Positions 1 through 10,006 of a stretch of 64,000 nucleotides of DNA are shown here, in pieces. The notes under the pieces were generated by a model that was not told the origin of the DNA, searched no databases, and was given only the letters and a program-made list of their open reading frames with translations. A program made the position numbers and the translations under genes. Source of the stretch: Myroides oncorhynchi (lineage in GTDB: Bacteria > Bacteroidota > Bacteroidia > Flavobacteriales > Flavobacteriaceae); the NCBI RefSeq assembly GCF_020905415.1, contig NZ_JAJJMP010000001.1:587501-651500 (forward strand). The letters run 5' to 3'. Positions within the stretch are counted from its first letter, which is position 1, and every line of letters begins with the position of its first letter.

Positions 1-508
1 TTCTTTTCACCTTTCCCTCACGGTACTGGTTCACTATCGGTCTCTCAGGAGTATTTAGCCTTGGCGGATGGTCCCGCCGGATTCAATCAAGGTTTCACGT
101 GCCCCGACCTACTCAGGATACCACTATTCTTATCTTCTCTTACTTATACGGGACTATCACCCTCTATGGTCTACCTTTCCAAGTAGTTCTAATTCAATCC
201 GCAAGAAATATCGTGGTCCTACAACCCCAAAATTGCCGTAACAACTTTGGTTTGGGCTATTCCGCGTTCGCTCGCCACTACTTGCGGAATCACTTTTGTT
301 TTCTTCTCCTCCGCCTACTTAGATGTTTCAGTTCAGCGGGTTCGCCTCCTTATTGGATACTATGTCTTCAACATAGTGGGTTGCCCCATTCGGATATCTA
401 CGGATCAATTCGTGTGTGCCGATCCCCGTAGCTTTTCGCAGCTTATCACGTCCTTCTTCGCCTCTGAGAGCCTAGGCATTCCCCATACGCCCTTATTTTG
501 CTTATGTG
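1..508 (-). rRNA. 23S ribosomal RNA, 5' part (partial)
   Basis: This is the 5' portion of the large-subunit rRNA, read leftwards and cut by the window edge. On the minus strand it contains the conserved start region with the GCGTATGGGGAATGCC block (near 475-490) and the segment complementary to the ACGTGATAAGC stretch. It follows 16S, tRNA-Ile and tRNA-Ala, the usual bacterial order. The exact 5' end is uncertain by about 10 bases. Open frames in this stretch are chance frames in rRNA. Confidence 0.95.
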
Positions 509-641
509 CTTACAATTCTTTCGAATCGTACTTTCTATAAATTTTAATATATTTCTATATCTTGTTTGTATTCTTTTCTAACTTTATTTTGTTAGTTAAG
601 TTATCAATATGTCAATGATCGTTTTGGCTTTTAAAGCCTAG

Positions 642-715
642 TGGAGAATATCGGAGTCGAACCGATGACCTCCTGCGTGCAAGGCAGGCGCTCTAGCCAG
701 CTGAGCTAATCCCCC
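642..715 (-). tRNA. tRNA-Ala (anticodon TGC)
   Basis: The minus strand folds into a complete cloverleaf. The 7-bp acceptor stem is GGGGGAT with ATTCTCC (two G-U pairs). The D arm is AGCTCAGCTGGCTAGAGC, the anticodon loop CTTGCAC has anticodon TGC, and the T arm contains GGTTCGACTCC. It sits in the 16S-23S spacer 82 bases from tRNA-Ile, the standard spacer pair. Confidence 0.97.
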
Positions 716-797
716 GTTTTTTCTATCGGTATCACTACCACAAAACGGTTAGCTAACCTCTAGTATTTCCTTTTAATACATAACCTTAAGTATTTAG

Positions 798-871
798 TAG
801 TCCCGGGCAGACTCGAACTGCCGACCCCTACATTATCAGTGTAGTACTCTAACCAGCTGAGCTACGAGACT
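798..871 (-). tRNA. tRNA-Ile (anticodon GAT)
   Basis: Minus-strand cloverleaf: acceptor AGTCTCG pairs with CGGGACT (one U-G), anticodon stem CTACA/TGTAG encloses loop CTGATAA with anticodon GAT, and the T arm contains CAGTTCGAGTCTG. It is the promoter-proximal tRNA of the rRNA spacer. Confidence 0.97.
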
Positions 872-944
872 CTATACTTATTGTTTGTATCTTTTTTTTT
901 GGTATTAACAGCGAGAGTAAAGTTATTATAATCCTAATTATTCT

Positions 945-2467
<1,523 letters not shown>

Positions 2468-2603
2468 TATTTTTAATTTCGTAAATTAAAAACTATAATC
2501 CAAATCTTGCGATTTGCCTTACTCTCTTATTTGTATGCTGTCAATCCAATATGTCTATGAACGTATTCTTCTATCCTATCTCACTTCTGTTTCAAAGCGA
2601 GTG

Positions 2604-2634
2604 CAAAAGTAAAAAACTTATTTGAATTAGCAAA
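2604..2634 (-). promoter_or_regulatory. rRNA operon promoter, proximal
   Basis: Minus-strand -7 box TACTTTTG (2604-2611) and -33 box TTTG (2631-2634), spaced by 19 bp, match the Bacteroidota primary sigma pattern. Predicted start is near 2597, about 130 bases before 16S. Confidence 0.75.
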
Positions 2635-2698
2635 ATTTATTTTGAGAAAATTTAATCCCTCTTTTTCGCTAACCCCTCGTCTTTACTGAAGCGGACTG

Positions 2699-2731
2699 CA
2701 AAGATACTACCTTATTTTATTGTTATCCAAA
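2699..2731 (-). promoter_or_regulatory. rRNA operon promoter, middle
   Basis: Minus-strand -7 box TATCTTTG (2699-2706) and -33 box TTTG (2728-2731), spacing 21 bp. It lies about 95 bp upstream of the proximal promoter. Confidence 0.65.
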
Positions 2732-2847
2732 TTTATTTTTATAAATTTTTAAAACTATTTTTAAGTAATACTTGCTTCACTATTTTTATATGATCGTCTG
2801 CTTTTCGATCCCTAGTTACCGTGGTAACTACTTCTCTAATGCGGATG

Positions 2848-2878
2848 CAAAAGTAGCATCTTTTCCTTTACTTGCAAA
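2848..2878 (-). promoter_or_regulatory. rRNA operon promoter, distal
   Basis: Minus-strand -7 box TACTTTTG (2848-2855) and -33 box TTTG (2875-2878), spacing 19 bp, the same boxes and spacing as the proximal promoter. Sequence just downstream of both is G-rich on the template (gcggatgc, gcgagtgc), so the promoter unit looks duplicated. Confidence 0.75.
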
Positions 2879-3457
2879 CTTTATATTACCTTTTTTTGAA
2901 AGTATTTTATAACTCGCTATTATCCGACGTTTTAGCTAGCAAAGTTTTTTTTGCCTTTGGTAGGTTTCTCTTGTGGATGTGCTTCTGATAGGGGTTTTGA
3001 TGTTGTAGTCTATATATTATAGTGTACTCTTATATATAGCGAGCTTGTTTTGGTTGCTTTCTATTATATCGCGTCCTGAGGCTGTAATACCTATTGTAGT
3101 TAAATATTGAGATTTTAAATTCTTTCTTTACTCTTATATATAGATAGAAATGCGAATACCTCTTATATAACGTGTTTTTGATTCTTTGTACCTTACTTTC
3201 TTGTTTTGGGCTGTGTATATTCCTTATTATGTACGTTTATTGTATTGTTTACAGCTACTTTTTTCTGTTAATCTGTTCTATTTTAACCTTCTACCTAGCT
3301 TTTGGACAAAAAGTGGTATAGTTTTTTTCGTTCTCATTATGTGTGTTTAAATTTACAACTAATTGTTTTTCAATTATTAATACATATTTCTACTATTTTC
3401 CTATAAATTGCCTAATACCTCCTAAGCCCAACAAACATCTACCTCTATACCATCCCC
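2879..3457. other. AT-rich intergenic stretch without genes
   Basis: Between the distal rRNA promoter and the repeat at 3458 I see no credible gene. A 60-codon frame on each strand around 3343-3647 has no start context or protein-like composition. A 14-15 base direct repeat, TACTCTTATATATAG-like, occurs near 3026 and 3131. Confidence 0.6.
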
Positions 3458-3514
3458 TTCAACATTACCACAAGATTGCTCTGCTAGAAGAGCCTTTTAT
3501 TGAAAAACTCTTGA
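3458..3514 (-). repeat. 57-bp dispersed repeat, copy 1
   Basis: The minus strand aligns without gaps to the plus strand of 42310-42366, 45 of 57 bases identical by hand. The conserved core is TAGCAGARCAATSTTG followed by ATGTTGAA. Both copies are intergenic. A TTGAAGAAGTGTTGAAGAGG-like tail lies to the right on the plus strand in both loci, so the 57-bp block is flipped relative to its flank between the loci. Nature unknown. Confidence 0.6.
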
Positions 3515-3551
3515 AGAAGTGTTGAAGAGGCTGCTGTTCACTAAAGTGCAT

Positions 3552-3580
3552 AAAAAAACCCGAAGCGAATAGCTTCGGGG
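3552..3580 (-). terminator. Rho-independent terminator after xpt
   Basis: Minus-strand hairpin with stem CCCGAAGC/GCTTCGGG, loop TATTC, followed by seven T. It lies 30 bp past the xpt stop. Confidence 0.9.
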
Positions 3581-3609
3581 TCTTATTTAATATATATTGA
3601 AGGTAAAAA

Positions 3610-4176
3610 CTATCTGATCGTAATCGTGCAATTAGACAAATCTTCAATTATTGCTAAGGATTCTACGCGGACTCCATGTTCTTCTATCAATTGACGTCCA
3701 TTTTGAAAAGCTTTCTCAATGATAAAGCCCATTCCTACAAGATTAGCTCCAGACTGTTTGATTAAATCTAATACCCCAACAGCTGCATTACCATAAGCTA
3801 AGAAGTCATCTACAAATAACACATTATCCGTAGGTTGTAAGAAATCGCTACTAATCACCACATCATACGTTCTATCTTTCGTAAAAGAGTGAATCTGGGT
3901 GTGTAGCATATTCTCCATTGTACTAGGCAACTTCTTTTTTGCAAAAACTACAGGTAAATTCAGAAGATATCCAGTCATAATAGCAGGTGCAATACCACTT
4001 GCTTCAATAGTCATAATCTTATTTACATTAGTCCCTGCAAATCTTCGTACGAATTCTACACCTATAGACTTCATTAATACTGGATCCATCTGATGATTAA
4101 TAAAGCTATCTACTTTTAGTATTCCTCCTTCAAAACATCTACCATCTTGCAAAATTCGTTCTTTTAATAATTCCAT
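3610..4176 (-). CDS. xpt: Xanthine phosphoribosyltransferase
   Basis: Salvages xanthine to XMP using PRPP in the cytoplasm. The 188 residues match the family's usual length of about 190. The type I PRTase PRPP-binding motif [13 protein letters not shown] lies near residues 118-130, and the N-terminal MELLKERI and central [15 protein letters not shown] are typical of Xpt. The leader before the ATG is ACAACACAACAAAT, a flavobacterial A-rich leader without a ribosome-binding site; carA has nearly the same one. I looked for a purine riboswitch upstream and did not see one. Single gene with its own terminator; the MATE gene upstream is separated by 110 bp. Confidence 0.93.
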   Translation of the reverse strand: MELLKERILQDGRCFEGGILKVDSFINHQMDPVLMKSIGVEFVRRFAGTNVNKIMTIEASGIAPAIMTGYLLNLPVVFAKKKLPSTMENMLHTQIHSFTKDRTYDVVISSDFLQPTDNVLFVDDFLAYGNAAVGVLDLIKQSGANLVGMGFIIEKAFQNGRQLIEEHGVRVESLAIIEDLSNCTITIR

Positions 4177-4286
4177 ATTTGTTGTGTTGTATAATTATAA
4201 AGTCAAGAGAAGGTCAGTTCCTCCTACAAAAGTTGCAAGCGAATTTACGGATAATCTACTTATCCTATATTATTGATCAAAAATAC

Positions 4287-5621
4287 TTATCTCATTTTGT
4301 TGAAATTATTCTTTAAAGCGATAGCTACTACTATGAAAATCGTCCAATCAATAAATGCACTTGCCCAATATATACCATCAATATCATAATATATAGGTAC
4401 GACTAACATAATCGGTACATATAACAATAGCTGCCTAGATATAGCTATCATACTAGCAGGTCTCGCATTCTCCACAGATGGGAACCACACCATAGCCATA
4501 AAAATAGCAGGTAAGATCAACAATACACTCATATATACTCTAAAATTGACTAACTGGTTTATAGTAAATAACTGATTCGGTATCATTAGAGTCAAAACGT
4601 CTTGAGGGAACAGCATTACTAAACACCAAAAAGGTATCAATACAGCTAGACCCGTCCAGGTAAATAAGAGATAAGATTTTTTAGTCCGTACATAATTCTG
4701 TACTCCATAGTTCATTCCGGCAACAGGCTGAAGTGCACGCATTAATCCGAATATCGGTGTACATAGCAACAGGTAAAAACGATTAACTACGGTAAAGAAT
4801 GTAATATCACTATCAGAACCGTACTTCGATAGTGCATTAAATACAACGATATTCTGTATGACGACCATAACCATCATAATCATAGCGGGCATCCCCAGAT
4901 TAATGACTAGCTTCTGTATCTCGCTATCTTTATGTAAAGACCATATATTAGTCTTAAATGAAGCCTTCGAACGGTGATAATATAAAACTCCTAGTATCGT
5001 ATATACTAACATAGATACATTAGTAGCCCAAGCTGCACCCATAACTCCCCAGCCAAAAGTAGCTATAAAAATAGGCTTAAGGGCTATGTCAATAACCAAA
5101 CCTATAGCTATCATAAGAGCTGCAACTTTCATCTTGCCTTCTGCTCTAATCATCATATTAAGTGCTAGTCCGTGTACCCAAAAGAAAGTACCTAACACGA
5201 TAACCTTATAATACTGTGATGCTAATACGGCAATCTCCCCTCTACCACCCATCAGATATATTAAGTCATCTGTATAGATATAAGCAGGCACCATAAATAA
5301 AGCAGAAAAAAGTATACTGAGATAATTAACTGTACCTAGACACTTGGCTAACTTCTGCGTATTCTCAGCGCCTATCCAAATACTGATACCTGCCCCCGCT
5401 CCAGTACCTATCAGACTACCGATAGCCTGTCCTATCTGAGCAAGTGGAAAGGCAATCCCAACTGCTGCTAGGGCCTGATCATTAATCAAGCGTCCTACGA
5501 ATACTCCATCTAAGAAATTATTAAGCCCAAATAGCACCATAGCTACCACGGCAGGCCAAGCCATCTGCCACATTACATTTGGCAGATTACCGTTTAAAAT
5601 TAATTGTTTTTGTTTATCCAT
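4287..5621 (-). CDS. MATE family multidrug/toxin efflux transporter
   Basis: A 444-residue integral membrane protein of the NorM/DinF type, which exports cationic compounds in exchange for sodium or protons. Hydrophobic segments run through the whole length, compatible with 12 helices. The N-terminal MWQMAWPAVVAMVLFGLNNF and LDGVFVGRLI region and the internally repeated two-lobe layout are characteristic. The substrate cannot be told from sequence. It lies 69 bp downstream of the methyltransferase gene on the same strand, so the two may be co-transcribed, and the AraC regulator is divergent to the pair. Confidence 0.88.
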   Translation of the reverse strand: MDKQKQLILNGNLPNVMWQMAWPAVVAMVLFGLNNFLDGVFVGRLINDQALAAVGIAFPLAQIGQAIGSLIGTGAGAGISIWIGAENTQKLAKCLGTVNYLSILFSALFMVPAYIYTDDLIYLMGGRGEIAVLASQYYKVIVLGTFFWVHGLALNMMIRAEGKMKVAALMIAIGLVIDIALKPIFIATFGWGVMGAAWATNVSMLVYTILGVLYYHRSKASFKTNIWSLHKDSEIQKLVINLGMPAMIMMVMVVIQNIVVFNALSKYGSDSDITFFTVVNRFYLLLCTPIFGLMRALQPVAGMNYGVQNYVRTKKSYLLFTWTGLAVLIPFWCLVMLFPQDVLTLMIPNQLFTINQLVNFRVYMSVLLILPAIFMAMVWFPSVENARPASMIAISRQLLLYVPIMLVVPIYYDIDGIYWASAFIDWTIFIVVAIALKNNFNKMR

Positions 5622-5690
5622 ATTTATAAGTGAGTTAATTAATGGTACACACAGATAAACACTATAAACAAGGATTTCAAAATTACACTC

Positions 5691-6353
5691 TTATAACTTA
5701 GTAGCTTTTAAGATGACAAATGGTCTGACCACGGGTTTTCCAAGCTTATCTGTGGTATTCTCCATATATTGCCACTGTTCTATATTATAAAATCCAATGT
5801 TGGTCAATAGTCTAATCAGCCACTCTGTCTTATGAAAATGGAACACTTCAGAAGTAACAAAAGGTTGTTTCTGAATAAAATCTTTTTGGATAAAGGCTAA
5901 CGTAAGTTGTCCCTCTGATTTAAGTATTCTATAAACCTCTTGAAAATACTTATTAGGTTCTTCCCAAAAATATATTGTATTAATGGAAAAGCAATTGTCA
6001 ATAGACTTGTCTTCAAAAGCAATTTTACCTGAATCATCTCCAAGTCCAAAAACTATTTTATGGAGCTTAATCAATTCCTTATTAAACTCAATAGCTTCAC
6101 TTAACATCACATCTGACAATTCTATACCACTATAATTAATATTCTTCTCTTTAGAAAACAAATAAGGTAAGTGACGACCATTACCGAATCCTAATTCAAG
6201 AATTTGCATCCCTGCCTTAATGTTTAATCGATCAATGGTTTTATAAATCATGTTACTATTAGACGCATACATCGTATTTCCAACTTTGACACCATCATCT
6301 CCATTAGGACATCTCAGTTGCTTAGCTAACTCAATATTATCCTGTTGCTCCAT
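5691..6353 (-). CDS. SAM-dependent class I methyltransferase
   Basis: A 220-residue methyltransferase of the ubiE/COQ5-like class. Motif I is ILELGFGNG at residues 51-59, followed by an acidic SGIELSDVML strand end and a motif-II-like KSIDNCFSINTIYFWEEP. The acceptor substrate is unknown. No membrane segment or signal peptide. A TATCTTTG -7 box on the minus strand at 6371-6378 would give a leader of about 12 bases. First gene of a likely two-gene unit with the MATE exporter; modification plus export is conceivable but only inferred. Confidence 0.82.
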   Translation of the reverse strand: MEQQDNIELAKQLRCPNGDDGVKVGNTMYASNSNMIYKTIDRLNIKAGMQILELGFGNGRHLPYLFSKEKNINYSGIELSDVMLSEAIEFNKELIKLHKIVFGLGDDSGKIAFEDKSIDNCFSINTIYFWEEPNKYFQEVYRILKSEGQLTLAFIQKDFIQKQPFVTSEVFHFHKTEWLIRLLTNIGFYNIEQWQYMENTTDKLGKPVVRPFVILKATKL

Positions 6354-6370
6354 ATTATATAAATTTTGAC

Positions 6371-6411
6371 CAAAGATAACTATTTAGAATAAATCTTAAT
6401 AACTATCTTTG
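6371..6411. promoter_or_regulatory. Divergent promoter region, methyltransferase/AraC
   Basis: Two TANNTTTG -7 boxes face away from each other: TATCTTTG on the minus strand (6371-6378) and on the plus strand (6404-6411). They form an 8-bp perfect inverted repeat, extended by an adjacent AAC, 25 bp apart. Neither has a clear TTTG at -33, which fits promoters needing an activator. Confidence 0.5.
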
Positions 6412-6483
6412 TACAAATTTCACTAAAACTACCAAAAGAACTATTACTTCAAAAGGAGTAAACATTACGCTAAACGGATTACT

Positions 6484-7452
6484 ATGGAAATGATTATTAA
6501 GGATGCTAAAACAAAAAAGATATTACTAGAAAAAAAATATCAATCTAATACTTCTATATCAAGCAATAGTGAAAAATGTAGAACACTACATATACAACAT
6601 GATGAGATAGATAATAAAGTAGTGGAATACTATAACGAAGATTCTATTATCATCTTTGGGACAATGGATATCAAAAAAGATATCTATGTAGATATGTACG
6701 CTGATGAACCTGTCTATGAAATGCACTTCTGTATGAATGGTCATTCAGCTTTTAACTCACCTAGTACTACGATAGACTTTAGCAAAAACGAACATAACCT
6801 ATATGCGTATAAAGAACTACAAGGACATTTCAAACAACATGAAAACACAAACGAATATCTAGAAGTAATCTTTAACAATGACTATATAGAACAATTGCTC
6901 GATAACTATCAGGCATTACGGCCTGCTATAGGAAGAAGAAAAGACCACCTATTCAGACACAATGCAAGTGTGACTAGGGAAATGAGTAGCTTAATAATGG
7001 AACTGTATAACACTAATAGAATAGGTGTAATGAAACAGATGTATCTCGATATTAAGTCTAAAGAGCTACTATTACTCCAAATCGAACAATACATTCTCAC
7101 TAACACAATGTCTACAACTGCTAAAATATCTGTTACTGACAAAAGTAAGCTAGCAGAGGCTAAAGAAATAATAGAACAGCACTTCCAAAATCCGTTAAGT
7201 TTAATACAACTAGCAAAAAGAGTTGGATTAAATGATTATAAGTTAAAGAAGGGATTTAAGGAGGAGTATAATACCACTGTATTTGGGTATGTGTATCAAC
7301 TCAGAATGGAGTATGCCCATAAGATGCTCTTAAATACTGATACCCCTATAAAAGAAATAGCTAACTACTGTGGATATGAATATGTACAACACTTCACTAC
7401 AGCATTTAAACGAATGTATAATATACCCCCTGCACTGTATAGAAAGCAATAA
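6484..7452 (+). CDS. AraC family transcriptional regulator
   Basis: A 322-residue DNA-binding regulator. The last 100 residues form the paired helix-turn-helix domain: first helix pair around PLSLIQLAKRVGLNDYKLKK, second IKEIANYCGYEYVQHFTTAF, ending YNIPPALYRK as in PchR/AraC proteins. The N-terminal 220 residues are a divergent ligand-sensing region without a recognisable fold. It is divergent from the methyltransferase-MATE pair, so local control of that pair is a natural inference. A plus-strand TATCTTTG box at 6404-6411 gives a leader of about 65 bases. Confidence 0.88.
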   Translation: MEMIIKDAKTKKILLEKKYQSNTSISSNSEKCRTLHIQHDEIDNKVVEYYNEDSIIIFGTMDIKKDIYVDMYADEPVYEMHFCMNGHSAFNSPSTTIDFSKNEHNLYAYKELQGHFKQHENTNEYLEVIFNNDYIEQLLDNYQALRPAIGRRKDHLFRHNASVTREMSSLIMELYNTNRIGVMKQMYLDIKSKELLLLQIEQYILTNTMSTTAKISVTDKSKLAEAKEIIEQHFQNPLSLIQLAKRVGLNDYKLKKGFKEEYNTTVFGYVYQLRMEYAHKMLLNTDTPIKEIANYCGYEYVQHFTTAFKRMYNIPPALYRKQ

Positions 7453-7463
7453 TTCACTTCACT

Positions 7464-8390
7464 TTATAAAAATGAGAACCAACTATTCTTATCCAATTTC
7501 TTCTTCATAGGGCGAATATACATCTTCTCAAAAGCCTTTAACACAGTAGAAGGATACTCTTTTAGAACAACATCTAACGTGTCATCAGGAGGATACCCCT
7601 CTAAAGAGTCATAAAGTTCCTCTAATACAAGTTTACTAAATTTCTCATTATTGGGATCTGCGACAATATAAAATCTAGCAAAATGAGAGGAATACCTAAT
7701 AGTATTATTTAACGTAATGTTACTAACGTCAAACCATGCACCATACTTAGTAATTCCGTTAGGTGATTCGTAAAAAACGCCCCTCTCCTTATCTAGAACA
7801 ATAGATTCATACTTATATTCTTTGCGTCGTTCATTCATTTTATCCACTCTCTCCTGCTCCACTTCATTAAGACTAGCTACCGTCTCTGATAGCGTTGCCT
7901 TAAAGATGTACTCTCTATCGGTAATATTATATGCAACCCTATAACTAGGCCGCTGAGTAGTAGCTATGAAAGAAAAGATAGAAAGACAGACAATACCGCA
8001 CTTTAAATATCTATTAGAATATAAATACTCTGATCTAGAGAAAATAAAATAAGATAGAGGAATACTTAGCAGAGCCATATAGTCAGTATAATCAATCACC
8101 CGATAAACCGGTATACCAAAAGAATGTAACCAACCTAAAATAGGAGAAAACCACGCACTCTTAAACCACAAAAAGAATATAGCAGTAAGTATATGTATCT
8201 CCTTAGTAAAACGAGGAAAGAAATAAGACCAAAAAAACGGGAATACAAATAAACCTGCAAAATCTGAAAGTTTGCCCGTTATAGTATTAGAGAAATACTG
8301 CTTTAACCAAAGATCATTCAACACTAGTACTAGTAAACTAATGATGAAGAAGGGATTAAAGATTTTATTAGATTGGAACTTTAGAAACAT
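7464..8390 (-). CDS. Unknown membrane protein
   Basis: I do not recognise this 308-residue protein. The first about 155 residues hold four or five hydrophobic segments (around FFIISLLVLVLNDLWL, FAGLFVFPFFWSYFF, ILTAIFFLWF, YMALLSIPLSYFIF and GIVCLSIFSFIA). The remainder is soluble and charged, with EVEQERVDKMNERRKEYKYE near residue 185. Its stop is 11 bp from the convergent AraC stop. Membrane location is clear; function is not. Confidence 0.72.
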   Translation of the reverse strand: MFLKFQSNKIFNPFFIISLLVLVLNDLWLKQYFSNTITGKLSDFAGLFVFPFFWSYFFPRFTKEIHILTAIFFLWFKSAWFSPILGWLHSFGIPVYRVIDYTDYMALLSIPLSYFIFSRSEYLYSNRYLKCGIVCLSIFSFIATTQRPSYRVAYNITDREYIFKATLSETVASLNEVEQERVDKMNERRKEYKYESIVLDKERGVFYESPNGITKYGAWFDVSNITLNNTIRYSSHFARFYIVADPNNEKFSKLVLEELYDSLEGYPPDDTLDVVLKEYPSTVLKAFEKMYIRPMKKKLDKNSWFSFL

Positions 8391-8420
8391 ACTTTTAACT
8401 TTATAGCAAACTAAGTTAAT

Positions 8421-8450
8421 AAAAAAACCCCAAGAGCGACAATCTCGGGG
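8421..8450 (-). terminator. Rho-independent terminator after the HmuY-like gene
   Basis: Minus-strand stem CCCCGAGA/TCTTGGGG (one G-U pair), loop TTGTCGC, followed by seven T. It closes the receptor-lipoprotein unit about 115 bp past its last stop. Confidence 0.85.
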
Positions 8451-8564
8451 TTTTCTAACAAAAATAAACTAACAACTCAATAAACAACAAATACTGAAAG
8501 TACTGATGATTACATTGAATCAAAACATAACTTGCGACAACAAATTGTTATGTAATATTATAAA

Positions 8565-10004
8565 CTATCTCAATAGACTATATTCGAATTTTGGGTATCC
8601 ACGCTCTCCTTTATCATTCATAAAGCTTAAGACACGCATTTTATAGAAGTTTCCTTTAGCATCTTTAATTACATAAAAGATATTATTAAACAACTTCTTA
8701 TCATTAGCAACATCTCTCCAAGTACCACCAATAGTACGTAGGTCTAGTGACAATAATGACTGATCTACATCAGCTAAAGCAAAAGACTTGTACATTGTTT
8801 TATCTTTAGCAGGAATAGTAACCTTATATGCGGTAACACCACCGTAACGGTTATTCACAATAAAATCAGAGAAACCATACGATCCCTTAGGATCACCTTG
8901 TTGGTCAACAGTATTCGTAAAAACAGTAAAGTTCAAATCCCACTTTTTCTTAGTTGGTTCTACGTCAACAATACTATTATTATCAAAACTAAAGAACGCA
9001 AAATTATAAACAGGATTCTTCTCTATATAAACTTCTTTATGAGTAGTATCATTAAGATTAGCATATTGTAACAAATAACCATTCTCTTTACGTAATACTC
9101 TTATCTTCTTCCATCCTCTAGTTTCTCCAGCTACACTTACGGAACCTGGAGATACATTATTACTACCTGGTTTAAACCCTAGATTAACTAAATATACCTT
9201 ATTATCAAAATCATTTAGTTTAATCTCATTAATAGCAGTAGATTCAATAAATCCTGAAGGGTAATCTATATATGCGACATTACTAGCTTCAAATGTTCCA
9301 ATTTGAACCTTTTGTTTTAAATCAGAAACATCACTCTCTTTAACTTTATCTATATCTATCGAAGAAATAGAGCCAGTGGCCATATAAATAGATCCGTTTA
9401 GCTTCACACGGAAATCTTTATCAGAGTAAAATGCTAAATCCCAAGAATCACGTTGCACAGCATACATCGCTTTACCACCTAGATCTACATATACTTGTTT
9501 TGGTTGACTAGGCCCTCCTATCTCAGGTGTTAGTACTCCTCCGATAGCTGTATCGAAACTAACTACCATCACATTATAACCTCGAACTTTAGCTTCTTTA
9601 GCAGAATAATTTACTTTAACGATATCAAACTGAACCGTCTTATCTGTTCGATCATAAGGATAAATCAAGTTTTTAAATAAAAAAGACACATCCTTAGCTC
9701 CTTTAATAAAAGGTACAGTAACAATACTCTCCTTAGCACTAGGCACAGTACTAAAGTCAACATCATATATCGCTTTAGTAGGAGTAAGACGTAACTCCAC
9801 ACTACCATCTGATAGTGCAGGCTCAGAAAAAACAATCTTAAGTTCCTTACTATCTTTTATCTCACTATAACTTATAGACTGCTCATCAAAAGCAACTATG
9901 AATTCCTTTGTCCCATTATTACCATTCTTAGAATCCTTTTCGCATGAGGTCAACATGAAAAAAGAAGAAAGAACTAATCCTATATGTAATAAATACTTCA
10001 TCAT
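8565..10004 (-). CDS. HmuY-like surface lipoprotein, duplicated domain
   Basis: A 479-residue lipoprotein: signal peptide with lipobox LTSC, Cys at residue 21. HmuY proteins bind haem at the cell surface and pass it to a TonB receptor. Two HmuY-like segments are visible: SWDLAFYSDKDFRVKLNGS near residue 188 and KKWDLNFTVFTN with YGFSDFIVNNRYGG near 350-385. They follow about 130 N-terminal residues that look like a Calx-beta or Ig-type beta sandwich. Classical HmuY is about 215 residues, so this is a long, apparently duplicated version. Its start is 2 bp after the receptor stop, so the genes are co-transcribed. Haem as ligand is inferred; another iron carrier is possible. Confidence 0.72.
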   Translation of the reverse strand: MMKYLLHIGLVLSSFFMLTSCEKDSKNGNNGTKEFIVAFDEQSISYSEIKDSKELKIVFSEPALSDGSVELRLTPTKAIYDVDFSTVPSAKESIVTVPFIKGAKDVSFLFKNLIYPYDRTDKTVQFDIVKVNYSAKEAKVRGYNVMVVSFDTAIGGVLTPEIGGPSQPKQVYVDLGGKAMYAVQRDSWDLAFYSDKDFRVKLNGSIYMATGSISSIDIDKVKESDVSDLKQKVQIGTFEASNVAYIDYPSGFIESTAINEIKLNDFDNKVYLVNLGFKPGSNNVSPGSVSVAGETRGWKKIRVLRKENGYLLQYANLNDTTHKEVYIEKNPVYNFAFFSFDNNSIVDVEPTKKKWDLNFTVFTNTVDQQGDPKGSYGFSDFIVNNRYGGVTAYKVTIPAKDKTMYKSFALADVDQSLLSLDLRTIGGTWRDVANDKKLFNNIFYVIKDAKGNFYKMRVLSFMNDKGERGYPKFEYSLLR

Positions 10005-10006
10005 TA

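Noticed and set aside
3343..3647. Two 60-codon frames on opposite strands
   Set aside because: They cover an intergenic repeat, a terminator and the xpt end; no start context and no protein-like composition.
4177..4286. Possible purine riboswitch before xpt
   Set aside because: No three-way junction with the conserved loops of the purine aptamer could be found in the 110 bases.
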